A stretch of DNA of 64,000 bases from Tenrec ecaudatus (GCF_050624435.1 NC_134535.1:123305731-123369730); one strand, 5' to 3'. Shown: positions 1-13,570, numbered from the stretch's first letter. The notes: generated by a model not told the origin, from the letters alone. Program-made: numbers and translations.

Positions 1-380
1 AATAAACACCTTAATATAACAAAATGCTTCCAATGTCACAGACAAGCAACTTACAGAAGAGATGCAAATATGACATATAGATGATTTACTCACTCTAGCA
101 ATACATCAATTATATTTGTAGATGTGATTTTTGTCATATTATATTTGCAAATATTTTAAATGTACAATTACACTATTGGACATGATGTGGAGGGAAAAAA
201 TCTACATGCAATTGTGTGGTAGGAAAGTTCAATGAAATGAATCAAAAGTTAAAACACTCAAAACTTACAGCAGTAACCGAATTTTAAGACATAATAAAGC
301 ACTGTCTAAAATTCATGACAAATAAAATAATCAGACTATTTTGATATATAAAGACCAAGAAAAGATAATAATTTCTTTGT

Positions 381-575
381 CTAACCCTGGTGGCATAAGT
401 GGGCTATACGCTGGGGCTTCTAACTGCACGGTCAGAGATTTGAGAGCTGTTGGCTCTTCCTGTGGAGAAAGATGAGACGCTATTCTTGGAAAGGTTCACA
501 GACTCAGAAGTCTACAGGGCCACTTCTACGCTGTCCTATAAGGTCACTTCAGGTCATAATGTACCTGACAGCAGT
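381..575 (+). repeat. tRNA-derived SINE (AfroSINE type)
   Basis: CTAACCCTGGTGGCATAAGT start, CTGTGGAGAAAGATGAGACG middle and GCTGTCCTATAAGGTCACTT near the end follow the SINE consensus seen in the other copies. Confidence 0.75.
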
Positions 576-2127
576 GTTTTTAAATAGAGCATTACTAAGT
601 TAGTCATTAATGACATCTAAATTAGTAATTAGCAGTGTCTATTATCGTGATTCACATTGATTTTCATCTGTTTACAACTTACTGTTTTGATAGCATGATT
701 TAAAACACCTTAATTATATTTTACAATAAAAAATTCACTCAGTATAGCTTAGAGAGCAACATCTATACAGATAAATTCTAGGCGAAAGCATCTCACAGTT
801 TTTCACCAAATCACCTTCAACAGAAGAGAGTAAACTTTTTCCTTCAGAGCCTAAGCACAAGTTCCTGAAAAGTCTATTTCATTTTTAAGTACTCATATAA
901 ATATTACATGCTAATGATTAACAAATCTGTGGAGTTTTATTCCATGTGTGCGTTTAAAATGATTTCTCTTTTAAATTTTGATATTCCACGAATGCAGAAC
1001 AAAGTAACTATTAACATATCATTCTATACTGACACTCCATTCCCTTTACTACCTTTACTGAGGACAGAGATATTAAAACTCCAAAGTAAGACACGCCCTT
1101 AAGGTTTCTGTCAGTAAACACTTCCATCAGATTGGGCAGCACAAGGCAATCTCCCATGAATCTAGCCCGAGGATCTCATACATCGATCTTGACATTATTG
1201 GGGGTAGGTACTTTGTCTTAAATTCTGTGCCATCTTGCAGGAGACACAAGGCCCACCTGCTGCCGTTCATCAGTCAGACTCCTCGTGACACCACAGGTGG
1301 AGCAGACCTGCTCCGTAGGGGCTCCAGGACCCCAGCAAATAGCCTCAATGTGTTCCTAATACATCGCGTCTGGTGAGTCAATAAATATATCATTTCCGCC
1401 TGGGAGGAGACATTCATATATTTTTATGGTTGCCAAGTGAGGAAATAATAAAACTTGGAGCAGAAATCTGGCTACTGGAAATAGCCGTGTCTGAGAAGCG
1501 TTTCGGCAACGCTAAGGAAGAGTCCTGTATGGTGCAAATGGATAATAGGCTTGATGAGAACTGTGAAGGTTCGTGCCCTCCCAGAAGTGACTAAAAAGAA
1601 AAGACTAGAGATCTTCTGAAAAATAAGCCACGGAAAGGCTCTGTGAAGCATGATCCTGCTGTACCACACACCCACCAGGTGGCAGCGCATCCGCTAGATG
1701 ACAATAGGGATCTGTTAAGGGTACCGAAGACAAGGCAGTGAGCCTAAACAGATTAAACGAACCCTCAGAACTGAAACAAGAACATTTCCTTCAACAGGCA
1801 ATAACACGAAAGGACATACCTGTGGATTTTATATCGTCCTGGGGTTTCCTGGGCAACATATGTGTGCAATTGCAATGGCTGCTTCCGTTCTCAAAGCCGA
1901 CCACCTGCTCCCCATGGGGACCGCTGGGAGGATGTCTGCTCTGATGGCTTACTAAGAAGGGATGAAGCGAAGCAATAACACGAGTTACGTAATAGCTACC
2001 AACACCACTCTGTACCTTTTCAAAGAGCTGATTGTGCATGAATTTGGATGAAAACACAAGAGAAGACACGAGCTCTTGGTCCACTAGAGGTTTGTAAAAA
2101 GTGTTTCATGCATCTAAGTTAACAAAG
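576..2127. other. No recognised gene or repeat
   Basis: A/T-rich DNA with a somewhat G/C-richer stretch at 1140-1380. The short frames here have no recognisable domain. Confidence 0.5.
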
Positions 2128-2300
2128 CGAGCCCTGGTCATGTACTGGTGACAAGTCGGACTGCGATCCACAAGGTCAGCAGTTCCATCCAGCAGCTCCT
2201 TGGAAGAAAGACAGGGCTTTCTATTCCCGTCAACAGAATCTCAGACACCCAGAGGGAGTCGCCATGAGTCAGCAGTGACTCCATGGCAGTGAGAGAGAGA
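2128..2300 (+). repeat. tRNA-derived SINE (AfroSINE type)
   Basis: GCGAGCCCTGGTCATGTA, ACAAGGTCAGCAGTTCCAT and CCATGAGTCAGCAGTGACTC are the SINE landmarks. Confidence 0.8.
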
Positions 2301-2825
2301 GAATTTGACAAAAGATGAATTATATTTAGACTGTGGAGATTTTCTCATAATACAAAGTAAGCCAAAATGGACAATTAAAGATAACTAAATAAAATTAAAA
2401 TGTATTTTATTTTTCATATGTTTCATCTGCTAGATTAGAATTCTGCGATCTTAACCATTAGTCTTTTTACTTCTCAACGCCCACACATCTAGAACAGGAA
2501 ATTCCTAACAAACAGATAGGGTTACTGTAAGGTTTAAATATTTTTAAGTTGTCACAAGAACAAATAATAAGTCATTACTCATAACTCACTTTAATTGACA
2601 TATGGATGTTGAAGTTAGTTTGGACTTACTTTTTCAAGCAGCCGGTACATTTTACCCAAACTCCAAAAATATCATCTCCCAGATCACTCTAAGGTTCAAC
2701 AGTTTTATTAAAAGAATCAAATAAGCTTCCTTCACAAAAATATGAAATTTCAGTTTGCAAAATTGTGACCCCTACCCCATGCCCAATTAGTAAAACTTAT
2801 GAATAGAATAAAAATTTGAAAAACC

Positions 2826-3000
2826 TCAAGACTCGCTGCCTTAGAGTCGATTAGGACTCACAGCACACCTGCAGGACAGAGCAGGATTGCCTGTGTGGGT
2901 TCCCAAGATGAAAACTGTTTGTGGTTGTAGAAACCTCTGCTTTCTCCCTCTGAGCAGCTGGTGGTTTTGAAATGCTGACCTCGTGGTTAATAGAATTGAC
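2826..3000 (-). repeat. tRNA-derived SINE
   Basis: Reverse-complement landmarks: AGAGTCGATTAGGACTCA, TGCCTGTGTGGGTTCC, GAGCAGCTGGTGGTTTTGAA. Confidence 0.8.
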
Positions 3001-3796
3001 CCTAATTAGCAACTTTGTTACTTCTTGTGTGCAAAGTAAAACTGCTCATCGTTCATGTATTCATTAATTGGATCATTTACTATAAAACAAAATAATAATA
3101 AAAATAATATCAGACAACAGTGAACAGGGAATTGAAAGAAGTTAGAGGAATAAAGGTAAACTCAAAAGAAAATATGTTACTCTTGGCATCTGCACAGGTA
3201 GTTTTCAATTTACTCACTCCAAATAGTCAGTCCTACCACTGTGGCTGCAAGGATCACCACAGCAGAGCTGGTCAATTTCAGAGCTGGCTGGTGCCACTTC
3301 GGACACTCACGGTAATCTGTAAAGATTAATTTTTCTTTCTGAAACCTTGAGCCATTTAAAATAAGCTAGAAATATGTTCGAGGAATGAAAAATGGAGACG
3401 TATACACTCTATTTCCTGCCCCCCCCACACACACAGAAGGAACCCATAATTTCTGTTTAAATTACCATGAGGCGGGTCTATGTTTCATTATTTTTAAAAG
3501 TTTAGATTTCTTAACTCTGGAGAAGAGGTCAATAAGCTTCACTTACTATTTCTTGAAGAGTCCTTTTGCTAATACTTGCATCCCCCATCTAGATTTCCCA
3601 CAGCAAGCAACCAGCACAATCGCACTTGATCAGATTTGTCAGTTATCACATAAATGCATCGATCGCAATGATGTACATATGGTCTGCATTGTATGCTCAG
3701 TGAGATTGAAGCCTCTCTCACCAAAGCCACTCAACCCAAGAGGACAGAGCAGAACTGTTCCACAGAGCTTCCAGGGCTGCAAATCATTTTTTTGTT

Positions 3797-4880
3797 TTTA
3801 ATCATTTTATTGGGAGCTCTCACAGCTCTTATCACAATCCATACACATATCCATTGTGTCAAACACATCTGTACATATACTGTCATCATCTTTTTCAATA
3901 TATTTTCTTTCTACTTGAGTCCCTGGCATCAGCTTCTCATTTTTGCCCCTCCCTCCACCATGCCCCCTTGATAGTTTATATACTTTTTTCTTGTCTTATA
4001 CCAACTGCTATCTCATTTCACCCACTCTCCCGCTGTTCATCCCCCTGAGATGGGGACCATATCTCAATCATTATGATCGGTTCCCCCTTACTCCCTCCCC
4101 ACACCCTTACCCTCCTAGTATAGCTGCTCCCCTTATTGGTCCTGAAGGGTTCATCTGTTCTGGATTCCCTGTGTTGTGAGCTCTTACCTATATGAGTATA
4201 CATGTTCTGGTCTAGCCAGATTTGTAAAATAGGATTGGGGTCATGGTAGTGGCAGTGGGGGTTGGGGACAAAGGAGGAAGCATTAAAGAACCAGAGGAAG
4301 GATGTGTGTCTCATCGGTGCTATACTGGACCCTGACTGGCTCTTCTCTTCCTTGTATGTAGCCATTCTGACAGGGAGTGTCCAATTGACTACGGATGGGC
4401 TTTGGGTCTCCACTCTGCCCTCCCTGTCATTCCTATTGATATGCTTTTTGTTTGTTTTATTCCGGGTTTTTGATGCCTGATACTTGATCCCATCGTCACC
4501 TCATGATCACACAGTCTGGTGTGCTTCTTCTATGTGGGCTTTGTTGCTTCTCCGTAGCCATTTGTTTATCTTCAAACCTTTAAGACTCCAGATGCTATAT
4601 CTTTTGATAGCTGGGCACCATCAGCTTTCTTCACCGCATTTGCTTATGCACCTGCTTTGTCTTCAGCGATGGTGTCAGGGAAGGTGAGCATCACAGAGTG
4701 CCATGTTAGTACAACAAATTGTTCGTGTGTTGAGGGAGTACTTGAGTGGAGGCCCAATGTCCATCTGCTACCATAATACTTTATAAATACATAAACAAAT
4801 ATATGTACATATCTCTCCTCCCCTATCATTATATATAAATGTATTTACATATACACATGCCTTTATTTAGACCTCTAGAA
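3797..4880 (-). mobile_element. L1 3' UTR copy
   Basis: It begins with the reverse complement of the L1 3' end (ATCATTTTATTGGGAGCTC) and continues through the whole long 3' UTR, including one copy of the roughly 230-bp internal unit. Frames read from this block are not genes. Confidence 0.85.
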
Positions 4881-5504
4881 CTGTCCTATAGAGCTGAGAA
4901 TCTTAATGGAAACAGACTGACTACTGAGGAAGAAAACATAACTGGCACCAAAATATATGATTGATACTAAAAAGTGAGTGTCTGAAGTGCTTAGATAAGC
5001 ACGATTGGAATCTTCAACTTGATTTAAGGCATATTTGTTAGGAGTCAGAAACTGGGTTTAAATTAAGGCTAACTTAAATAAATACACAATCCAGTGTGCA
5101 GCTTCTATTATTTCAAAGGAGGTAACAGTTTTTATGAGAAATTGATACTAGTTCAAGTGTCATTACTTAGAAATTCCTACTGAAAACCTAGGATTGAAAA
5201 AGGACCACACAGAAATTTTAGGTAAGTAATCTGCAGTAATAACTGGGGAAGAGACTGCTGTGGGTCCCTACCTTTGCATGTCCACGTGTGTTGACAGAGA
5301 TGGGGATGTTTCCTTTGCTTCTGCACTATCAGTCCCTCTGTATTTTGTATCTGTCCAACGATCCCATAAGTAGTATAAGCCATCCTTGAATGACCTGGAA
5401 AGAGTGACATTACATGACCAGAAGCTGAGTGTATGGAATCAAAGCCTATAGCTGTAAAACCACAAAGGATATAGTTGAAGAATTGAAGAGAACTGATTTA
5501 ATTA

Positions 5505-6130
5505 ATTAGTTAAATCATTTTATTGGGGCTCTAACAACCCATATATCAATTGTGTCAAGCATATTTGTACATATGTTGCCATCACCATTTCCAAAACATA
5601 AGCTCCTTTTACCCCTCCTCCCCCGACGCTCCCACCCTCATGTATCCTAGATAAATTATATATTATTATGGTTATCTCGCATCTAACACTGTCCATTGTC
5701 TCCCTTCACCCACATTTCTGGGGGCGGAGCTATAGATCCAAGCTTATCATTGGTCCCCCCTCTGGCACCCTTCCTCCTCCCTGACCAGCCCCCTAACCTC
5801 CTGTTACTATTTCTGATGGGTTAGCTATCTTGGCTTTCATGAACCAAACTATCTTAAATATATAAATGAACATATGCAAGCAAAGCTACTATGATTAGTG
5901 AGGTAAAACAAATGAAAAACATAATAGTAAGGAGAGAAAATATTAAAGAACAAAAGGATAGTTGTGTGGTTCATCAATGCTCCAAGGGAATAAAGGGGAC
6001 CTTATATCAAAAAGTTTGAGAAGAAAATGTTTTGAAACTGATTTGGGCAGCAATTGTACAATATTCCTTGATGTGATTGAACTATGGAATGTTATGATGT
6101 CTGTAAGAGCTCCCAATAAAGTGCGTTCAT
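5505..6130. mobile_element. Two L1 3'-end fragments in opposite orientation
   Basis: Positions 5505-6010 are an L1 3' UTR on the minus strand (AAATCATTTTATTGGGGCTC). Positions 6017-6130 are an L1 3' end on the plus strand ending in CCCAATAAAGTG. Confidence 0.75.
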
Positions 6131-6157
6131 CATGATCTTGGAAAGGGTTTTTCAAAA

Positions 6158-6230
6158 TAAGTCAATTATGACTCATGGTGACCCTATAGGACAAGGTAGA
6201 ACTGCCCGTGTGGGTTTCCAAGCCTGTATT
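6158..6230 (-). repeat. SINE fragment
   Basis: GTCAATTATGACTCATGG and CCTATAGGACAAGGTAGAA plus CCCGTGTGGGTTTCC. Confidence 0.65.
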
Positions 6231-6629
6231 TGTCAAGTTTATATACAGTAAAGCTATTCTCACTTTCCATATTGTACTCTTTGAAATTAAGTCAGTATAT
6301 GTGTCCAGAATTTAAGAAGAAAGGAGTCATGGTCCACCTCCTTGACCTTGTTTCCAATTATTCTGCATGAAAAATTTGTCTATCATTCAATTTATACATT
6401 TTCCTTTCTATTGGTACACACACAGTGATATTCATTTTATACTTTGGGTTACACTATACTATATTATTGCTGCTATTATTAGATATCCTTGCATGCTAAC
6501 CCCATGCTCAGCACAATCAGACCATTGTGATCCATAAATTTTTGATGGACTGATTTCTTTATTTTTATAAATAAATAATCATGCCTTTCTTCCCAGTAAG
6601 TCCCAAGTAAATGTAATGTGCAAATACCT

Positions 6630-7572
6630 GGCATTGGAAAGCCAAAAGGGGATTAAAACATTCAGTATATCTCAAGTTGAAAGAACTGAAGAACAAATTG
6701 AAATTGAAATATTGAAGAACTAACTCTATGGCAAAATATTGAATGATTCAGGAAACATCACTAAAAGATAGGATGAATATACAGTGTCACTAAACCAAAA
6801 AGAGCAATTGGCATTCTACTATTTTAAGAAATGTAATGTGATTAAGAATCAGTGGTGTTCAAGGAAGAAGTCTAAGCTGCACCAAAGGCAATTGTAATAA
6901 AGGGGCTCTAAAAATTGGTAGACTATCACCATGATCAATGGAGAGAAGACTGAAGTTGTCGAGAGTTTCATTTCACTTGGATCCACAATTAATACTCATA
7001 GAAATAGCAGTTAAGACATCAAAAAACCTATTTTATTGAGCAGATCTGCTGCACAAGACCTCTTTAAATATTAAAGAGCAAGGATGTCACTTTGAAGAAT
7101 AAGATTCACTTGACCCAAGCCATAGCATTTTCAATCACCTCATATGCATATGTAAGTAGTACATGAATATGAAAGCTCTTAGAAGAACTCATGCATTTGA
7201 ATTATGGTGTTGGCCAAGAACACTGAAAGAACTATGGCCTGCCAGAAGAGTAAACAAATCTGTCATAAAAGAAGTACAGCCAAAATGTTTCTTAGAAGTG
7301 AGAATGGCTAAGATTTCATTTCATATATTTTGGACACAATTTCAGGACAGATTAGTCCCTGGGAAAGGACATGACAGTGGGTAAGGGAGAGGAATAGCAA
7401 AACAGTGGAAGACTTTCAATGAGATGGGCTGACACGGTGACTGCAAGAATGGGATCAGACAGGATTGTGAGGATGGCGCAGACTCTGATGGCATGTTCTT
7501 CTACTATACGTTGGGGCTGCTATGAGTTGGAACCAATTCAAACTCGAAGACATCTAATGACAAGTCTTAGGT
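6630..7572 (+). mobile_element. RTE/BovB-like LINE fragment, 3' half with internal deletions
   Basis: It matches the 22180-24500 copy in parts. The C-terminal coding piece reads LRRTHAFELWCWPRTLKELWP, and the copy ends near GACATCTAATGACAA at 7550-7565. Confidence 0.8.
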
Positions 7573-7644
7573 AAGAATTTGTTGATTGACCTTCTACTTT
7601 ATATTTTTTTCTGAGCAATCAAATAAATGACCTTATGATCAGAG

Positions 7645-7795
7645 TAGATAGTTTCTCAGAGTTTCCAAAACAACCTCATCGTTACAGGAGCAGACAGCTT
7701 TGTCTAACTTCCTCAGAGCAGCTAGTGGATTCGAAGAGAACCACCAACCTTGAGATTAGTAGGCCAATGCTTAACCCATTGTGCCAGAAATGTCC
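7645..7795 (-). repeat. tRNA-derived SINE, left part
   Basis: TCAGAGCAGCTAGTGGATTC, ACCTTGAGATTAGTAGGCCA and CTTAACCCATTGTGCCAG. Confidence 0.7.
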
Positions 7796-8202
7796 TCATG
7801 AAAGATAGTTATATGATAATCATTGAAACATTACTCACCATGAAATAAAGAGCAGATCTCTGGATTATTACATAGGAAGCACTGGTCTGGGAAAGAAGTA
7901 AAGTTTCTGTGAAAGGGAAAAACTAGCATCTCTGGGCCATATGTAATCTGGTGGTTTTTTACCTAATTATCAGGAAGGGGGTGGGGGAGAAGGAGAGCTT
8001 AGCCACAAACTATATAGGATTTGGTATTCAACTGACCATGTGATGAAAATTGTCTTTTGTTTGTTGTGCTGAAGAAAAAAAACACAAATTAAAAATAAGT
8101 CTCTAATAATAGAACTAGAAATACATTTGAGGGGTTGTTCAATTACTGTGACAATATCCTAGTAATATAAAAACTTACGTATTAACTCTCAGATGGTTTT
8201 TG

Positions 8203-8425
8203 GTTGGTGTTAGAGACCATCAAAACTCAACTCAAAATGGCCCTATGTACAAAAGAACAAAATCCTGTCCGGTCTTGGTTCTTCTTCACAATTATTATGT
8301 TTGAGCTTTTGAGGCTACTATGTCAATTGATCTCTTTAAATATCTTCCTCTTTTTTGCTGACCATCTACTTTACCAAGCATAATGTCCCTGTCCAGGGAC
8401 CGGTCCCACATTACCCAGCTCCTAT
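8203..8425 (-). mobile_element. RTE/BovB-like LINE, 3' terminal fragment
   Basis: The plus strand shows the reverse complement of the RTE 3' end (TCTTGGTTCTTCTTCACAA, GACCATCTACTTTACCAAGC, CCAGGGACCGGTCCC). Confidence 0.75.
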
Positions 8426-8429
8426 GTGA

Positions 8430-10264
8430 GGACACACTTCCGTATTGTACCCACATCACACCATTCCAAATTCCATCTCACTTTTAAGGAAGAAAACCCT
8501 CTTCACAAAAATATATAATAGTCACGTATTTAAACAAATGTGCATTAAAAGTTATCAACTACTTCATCCAGGACAATTTTAGATTGGATTGGTGCCTGCA
8601 TTTCCCCAGGTCCTCGTTCCCCCTTTAACTTATCAGTGATTGACTTCGTCCAGTTGCGCTGCTTCTCCCTGCGTGGTTTCTGCTTGAGCATTATAAAACC
8701 ACCTCTGCTAAACCCCACAGGACACAGTAGAAGACAGGCTGAAATTGTTCATAAAACTCATTTTCTCTGGTGAAAGAAGGGAATTCTACCACATGATTAC
8801 AACTAATTAGTCGAGGAAAAAGCCACAGTTTCTGCTCTGTCACAAGAAGTCCCTATGACTGAGTCAAATTCAACACGGCCTAGCACGTCAGAAACATTTT
8901 CGAATGATAACCATCTACCGCATCGACTTCCGCTGCTCCTACACCTCTGAAAAAGCTACACGCACGTCTTTCCCTTGTGGGGTAGGCCCAAATCTTCAAA
9001 GTGAAAAAAATGTTATCGTTCATCTAAACCGAAGTCCGAAGTTCCTGCCCCCACTGGGCTCCGGTCCTCAATGAGCTGACCACAGATATACAATGTTGTG
9101 AAATTAGCACATCTCTCAAAAGCAGAGCTCTTCCGTTTAAATGGTCCAAGGACAGGTGAAAGTCATAGCCAATCAGTGTGTCACGGACTCAGTTTCCCAC
9201 TTCTCAGAGACATGGAATTCAAGCTTACTCAGGATTGACTATTGCAAAAATTCCTTCTGTTTTACATTGCTTCCCAAACAGGAAACAATGCAATGTAATG
9301 TAATTGTGTGATATCCATCAAAAGAGAAATGCTAAAGTACTTTTGCAGAAATTAAAACTGCCCACCTACTCATGACAACAAATTTAATTTCACAAGCATT
9401 ACATAGCAGAAGGTCGCTAAAAATAATAATAGTAATAATAATAATTCAATTACAAGGTCTGAGCACCTGAAGGTTCCAAAGATTTAGGTACTAAAGGTTC
9501 CCCAGGTGATAGAAATGCACAGTAAATTTTGAGAATATATATATACATATATATAACGTAAATTTTTATAGATGCAGTTTTTAAAAAGCAAATTTACTTT
9601 GTAACAAAAATTAATTTTTTTAACTCAGGGAAACATCAAAAAGTCGGATTGGTAATAATTTTGGATAACATGGCTAAGGTTTTATCAAATCATGCCAAAT
9701 GACTCTAGCAATTTCCAAATCCAACTTTGTTGTCTTCAGTCAAGTTAACCAGGGACAGGGGGCCTTCATTAGATCACTAATTGGCACCAGAGGAAAACGA
9801 TTTAAATAAAACTACACCTATTCCTTTTCAAGGCTATTACAAAATCTGACATTTTGCACTGACACCAATAATTTTAAAAATCTACTATTTGCGTAGGTTG
9901 CACATTAATGACGTTCATCTCACACCCACGAATGCTGAGGCTCAAGGCTGGAGTAAGGCTGACTGTGGGGGTTAAGTTTATGCGTCAGCCTGTCTGACCA
10001 TAGTGCTCCGTCATTTGGCAGCTCTGTAAGGATGCGGTCATCTTTCGTTTTGTGATGTCAGGTGGCCAGCCACCATTTTTATATGAAGCAGGTCTTTGCA
10101 TAGCCACCTGGTTGTTGGAACCTAACCATGACAATAAGGGAGAAGTGGGTGCAGTTCACAATAGATCAACAATTTCTTAAATTCTGTTCTCCCTGGCCCA
10201 TTTTCAGGACTCTAATTTCCCTGCCTCCTAATTTCCCTGCCTTCTAACCATCCATGGTTAGAAT
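8430..10264. other. No recognised gene
   Basis: Probably intergenic. An imperfect SINE-like stretch may lie at 8850-8960; short A/T repeats occur at 9420-9445 and 9530-9555. Confidence 0.45.
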
Positions 10265-11985
10265 AATTGCTGATTTTTGTGTCGGTGTTGCTGCTGTCGA
10301 CGCCATGTTCTTATGTGCCACTTTGGTGCTGTCAAAGCCATCTTCATTTTTATGCACATATTACTATATCTGCAGGTCCACCTAGATAAGATAGGCTGGA
10401 CAATGTGAGAAGAAAATAATGGGACCAATGGTCCCGGAGGGACATGAGAGTGTGGAAGGTAGGGGAAGGGAGGAGGTGTTGGCCAACCAAGGGACAAGGG
10501 AACAAAGAGTGGTTCAAAACCAGTGAAGGGAGAGAATGGGGGGACTGATAAGGAGTGCCCAAGTGCAAGGTAACTGAGAGGAATTACTGAAACCAGAATG
10601 AAGGCTGAACATGGTAGTGGGACAGGAGAAAAGTATAAGAAAATAGAGGAAAGGAGTAGGAGGCAAAGGACATACATAGAAGCCTAAATACAGACATGTA
10701 CATATGTAAATATATTTATGATTATGGGGTAAATAGACCTAGGTGCATAGATTTATAGGTTCAATAGTGGGGTAGCAGGTAGACATTAGGCTTCCTCACA
10801 CACACGTCCTCAATACAATAGCATCTTGTGCAGCTAAACAGTCATCCCATGATACCCACCTTCCCGACATGATCGCTGAAGACAGATATGTGCTTAACCA
10901 AACATGATGAAGAAAGCTGATGGTGCCTGGCTATCAAAAAGATATAGCATCTGGGGTTTTAAAGGCTTGAAGGCAAACAAGCGGTCATCTAGTTTGGAAG
11001 TAACAAAATCCACAGAAATGAAGCACACAAGCCTAAGTGAACATGAGGTGTTGAAGGGATCAGGTAAGAGACACCAAAGAACAAAAACCATCATTGTGTG
11101 ATCACCTGCCCCACATAAACGCTGAAGATGAATGTGTGCATAAGTAAGTGTGGTGAAGAAGACTGATGGTGCCTGGCTATTGAGAGATATAGCATCTGAG
11201 GACTTAAAGGCTTGAAAGTAAACAAGCGGCCATCTAGCCCAGAAGCAGCACAGCCCACATGGAAGCGTCACACCAACATATGTGACCATGAAGGACCAAG
11301 GGGACCAGGTTTCAAGCAACAAAGGTGGGGGGGGGGAGTCATATCATCATGAATGAGGGGATGCGTGATGGGGACCCAATGCCCATCTGTAGACAACTGG
11401 ACATCCCTTACAGAGGGGTAGTGGGGAGGAGATGAGTCACTCAGGGTTCAGTGTAGCAACAATGAAACTCAAAACCTTCCTCTAGTTCTTTAACACTTCC
11501 TCCCCGCCAATTATCATGATCCCAATTCTACCTTGCAAACCTGGTTAGACCAGAGGATGCACAGTGGCACAGTTGGGATCTGGAAACACAGGGAATCTAG
11601 GACAGATGAACCCCTCAGGACCAACGGTGAGAGTGGCGATACCAGGAGGGAAGGGGGTGTAGAATGAGGGAACCTATGTCGGAGATCTACATATAACCTC
11701 CTCTCTAGGGGATGGGCAACAGGAAAATGGGTGAAGGGAGACGACGGGCAGTGTAAGATAAGATAAAATAATAATTTATAAATTATTAAGGGTTCATGAG
11801 GGATGGGGGAGCGGGGAGGGAGGAATAGGGAAAAGAGGAAAATTAGCTGATTCCAGAAACCCAAGTGGAAGGCAAATTTTGAGAATGATGAGGGCAACGA
11901 ATGTATAAGGGTGCTTTACTCAATTGATGTATGTATGGATTGTGATAAGAGTTGTATGAGCCCCAATAAAATGATTTATAAAACA
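10265..11985 (+). mobile_element. L1 long 3' UTR with duplicated internal unit
   Basis: This is the best plus-strand example of the 3' UTR, ending CCCCAATAAAATG plus an A-rich tail. It contains two head-to-tail copies of a unit with GATGGTGCCTGGCTAT and GGCTTGAA-GTAAACAAGCGG (about 10868-11097 and 11098-11325), and the G-rich tract near 11800. Confidence 0.85.
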
Positions 11986-12268
11986 GAAAGAAAAATTGCT
12001 GCTCTTTTGGTCTTAGACAGATGCTTTCTTTTTCCCAAAATGTTACTTTGGTTTGTGTGAATATTTACAGGTCCAAACGGTTCCCCACTCAGCAATGTTT
12101 TAATTGTAGTATTAGATGTGGTTTTATTAGTTGTGGTATTAGCTGCCTCAAAGCAACAGCACTTCCTTCCTGGGTCCCTGGTTTCCTCATTGGCATTTTC
12201 CGTCTGTCCTGCCCATTGCTCTCTCCTCATGTGCATGTTCATGAATAAGATTAACCTCTGCTTTTCAG

Positions 12269-13570
12269 TTTCAGCCTCCACTGCCACCTGGCACGTCTCC
12301 TGTCTTCACGCCACCTCTCCCCAAGGGCACCCCACCGGTGACACCCAGTGACTCACCCCAAACCCGAAGCTCCCCTGCAGCCCTGGACCAGGACGCCCTG
12401 ACTCTGGAGGACCTTGAGGAGCGACAGAGGTGGATATGGGCAGCGCTCCAGCAGGCCAAGAGTGTCAACAGCGATTCCGATATTCCTGTGGAAACGCCTT
12501 CAACTGGAAACTCTGTTGCTTCTTCACCTTGTCCCAATGAACTAGACCTCCCTGTTCCCGAGGGAAAACCGTTGGAAGAGCAGGTGCCAGCGGAAGTCAT
12601 CGAGGAGCCCCTTGAAGTTGAGGCACCCGACACTTGTACAGAGAAATCTGAAGCGCATTCCTCAGCGAGCCCAGCTGCAGACGCCTCCGTGCCCTGTGTG
12701 AGAGAGAAGCAGGAGTCGGTCCCAGTCAGCTGTGAAGGTGCTGCCCTCCATGACGGCAATATTGTGTCAAACTGTGGCGTCAGCAACGGGGGCAGCGAGA
12801 ATCTCCCTCCAGGCACCAGTCCTTCCACAGCTGCTGAAACGCACAGCCCCATACCTGACATGAGCAAGTTTGCAATGGGAATGACTCCGTTTGAATTTGA
12901 GAACATGGCAGAGTCAACTGGAATGTATCTCAGAATAAGGAACTGGCTGAAGAACTCACCCCGGAACCAGCAAAAAAATTAAAAGACTTCTGAATAAGGC
13001 TTACCACAGCACCAAGAACTAACTATTCGATCCTTTTTGCCTTTTTGTTTGTAAACTAATAAGCGGACAACCTTCATGTTTAAAAATCTATCCCAAGTTT
13101 AATTGTGATCTACAGCCCAAGCCAGTTTTTTTAAGGAATGGAAAAACTAGGCCCTTTATTATATTTTATTCTCTCCAACAAAAACTTGGGTTAGGAGCAG
13201 ATTTAGAGATTGTTTGTTAAGGTCAATACTGTTTTTGGATTGTGAGTTTCTGTCAGAGTAATGGTTTTTATCAGTCTTTTGTATGTTGATTTCCCTTTAT
13301 ACCTTTTGCTAACTATCCTGAACATAAGTTTAATATATCACTTTTTAAAAGGAAAAAAACTAACCATTTTAAAGTCATAGTGCAGCTCCAGCAACCAAAT
13401 TAAAAAAATCAGGGAGGAGCAGCTTTATCCCATTTGGGATATTTTTGTAAGTGATTTACATGCATCAATTTTAATAACACTTTAATTTTTTGTAATGTCA
13501 TCTCATGCGCTTGCTGCGGGTATGTTTATCTTTGTGGACAGAGGGTTAATAAATTAGTTTTCATAATCTG
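12269..13570 (+). pseudogene. ZCCHC8: ZCCHC8 C-terminal segment (terminal exon plus 3' UTR), displaced or broken copy
   Basis: ZCCHC8 is the scaffold of the nuclear exosome targeting (NEXT) complex, and its C-terminus stimulates the helicase MTR4. Here an open frame of about 237 codons runs from FQPPLPPGT through LTLEDLEERQRWIWAALQQA and PDMSKFAMGMTPFEFENMAE to LKNSPRNQQKN. An AAA-to-TAA change stops it at 12980-12982, four codons before the expected stop at 12995-12997. The similarity begins right after CCTCTGCTTTTCAG, a good 3' splice site in phase 0, with intron-like DNA upstream. An AATAAA lies at 13548-13553, and no poly(A) tract or target duplication was seen. This fits a genomic duplication of the last exon better than an ordinary retrocopy. 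No other ZCCHC8 exon was found in the window. A true terminal exon of a long gene is the alternative. Confidence 0.75.

Noticed and set aside
12271-12906. 211-codon minus-strand frame
   Set aside because: Shadow of the ZCCHC8-derived frame, which has the recognisable protein.
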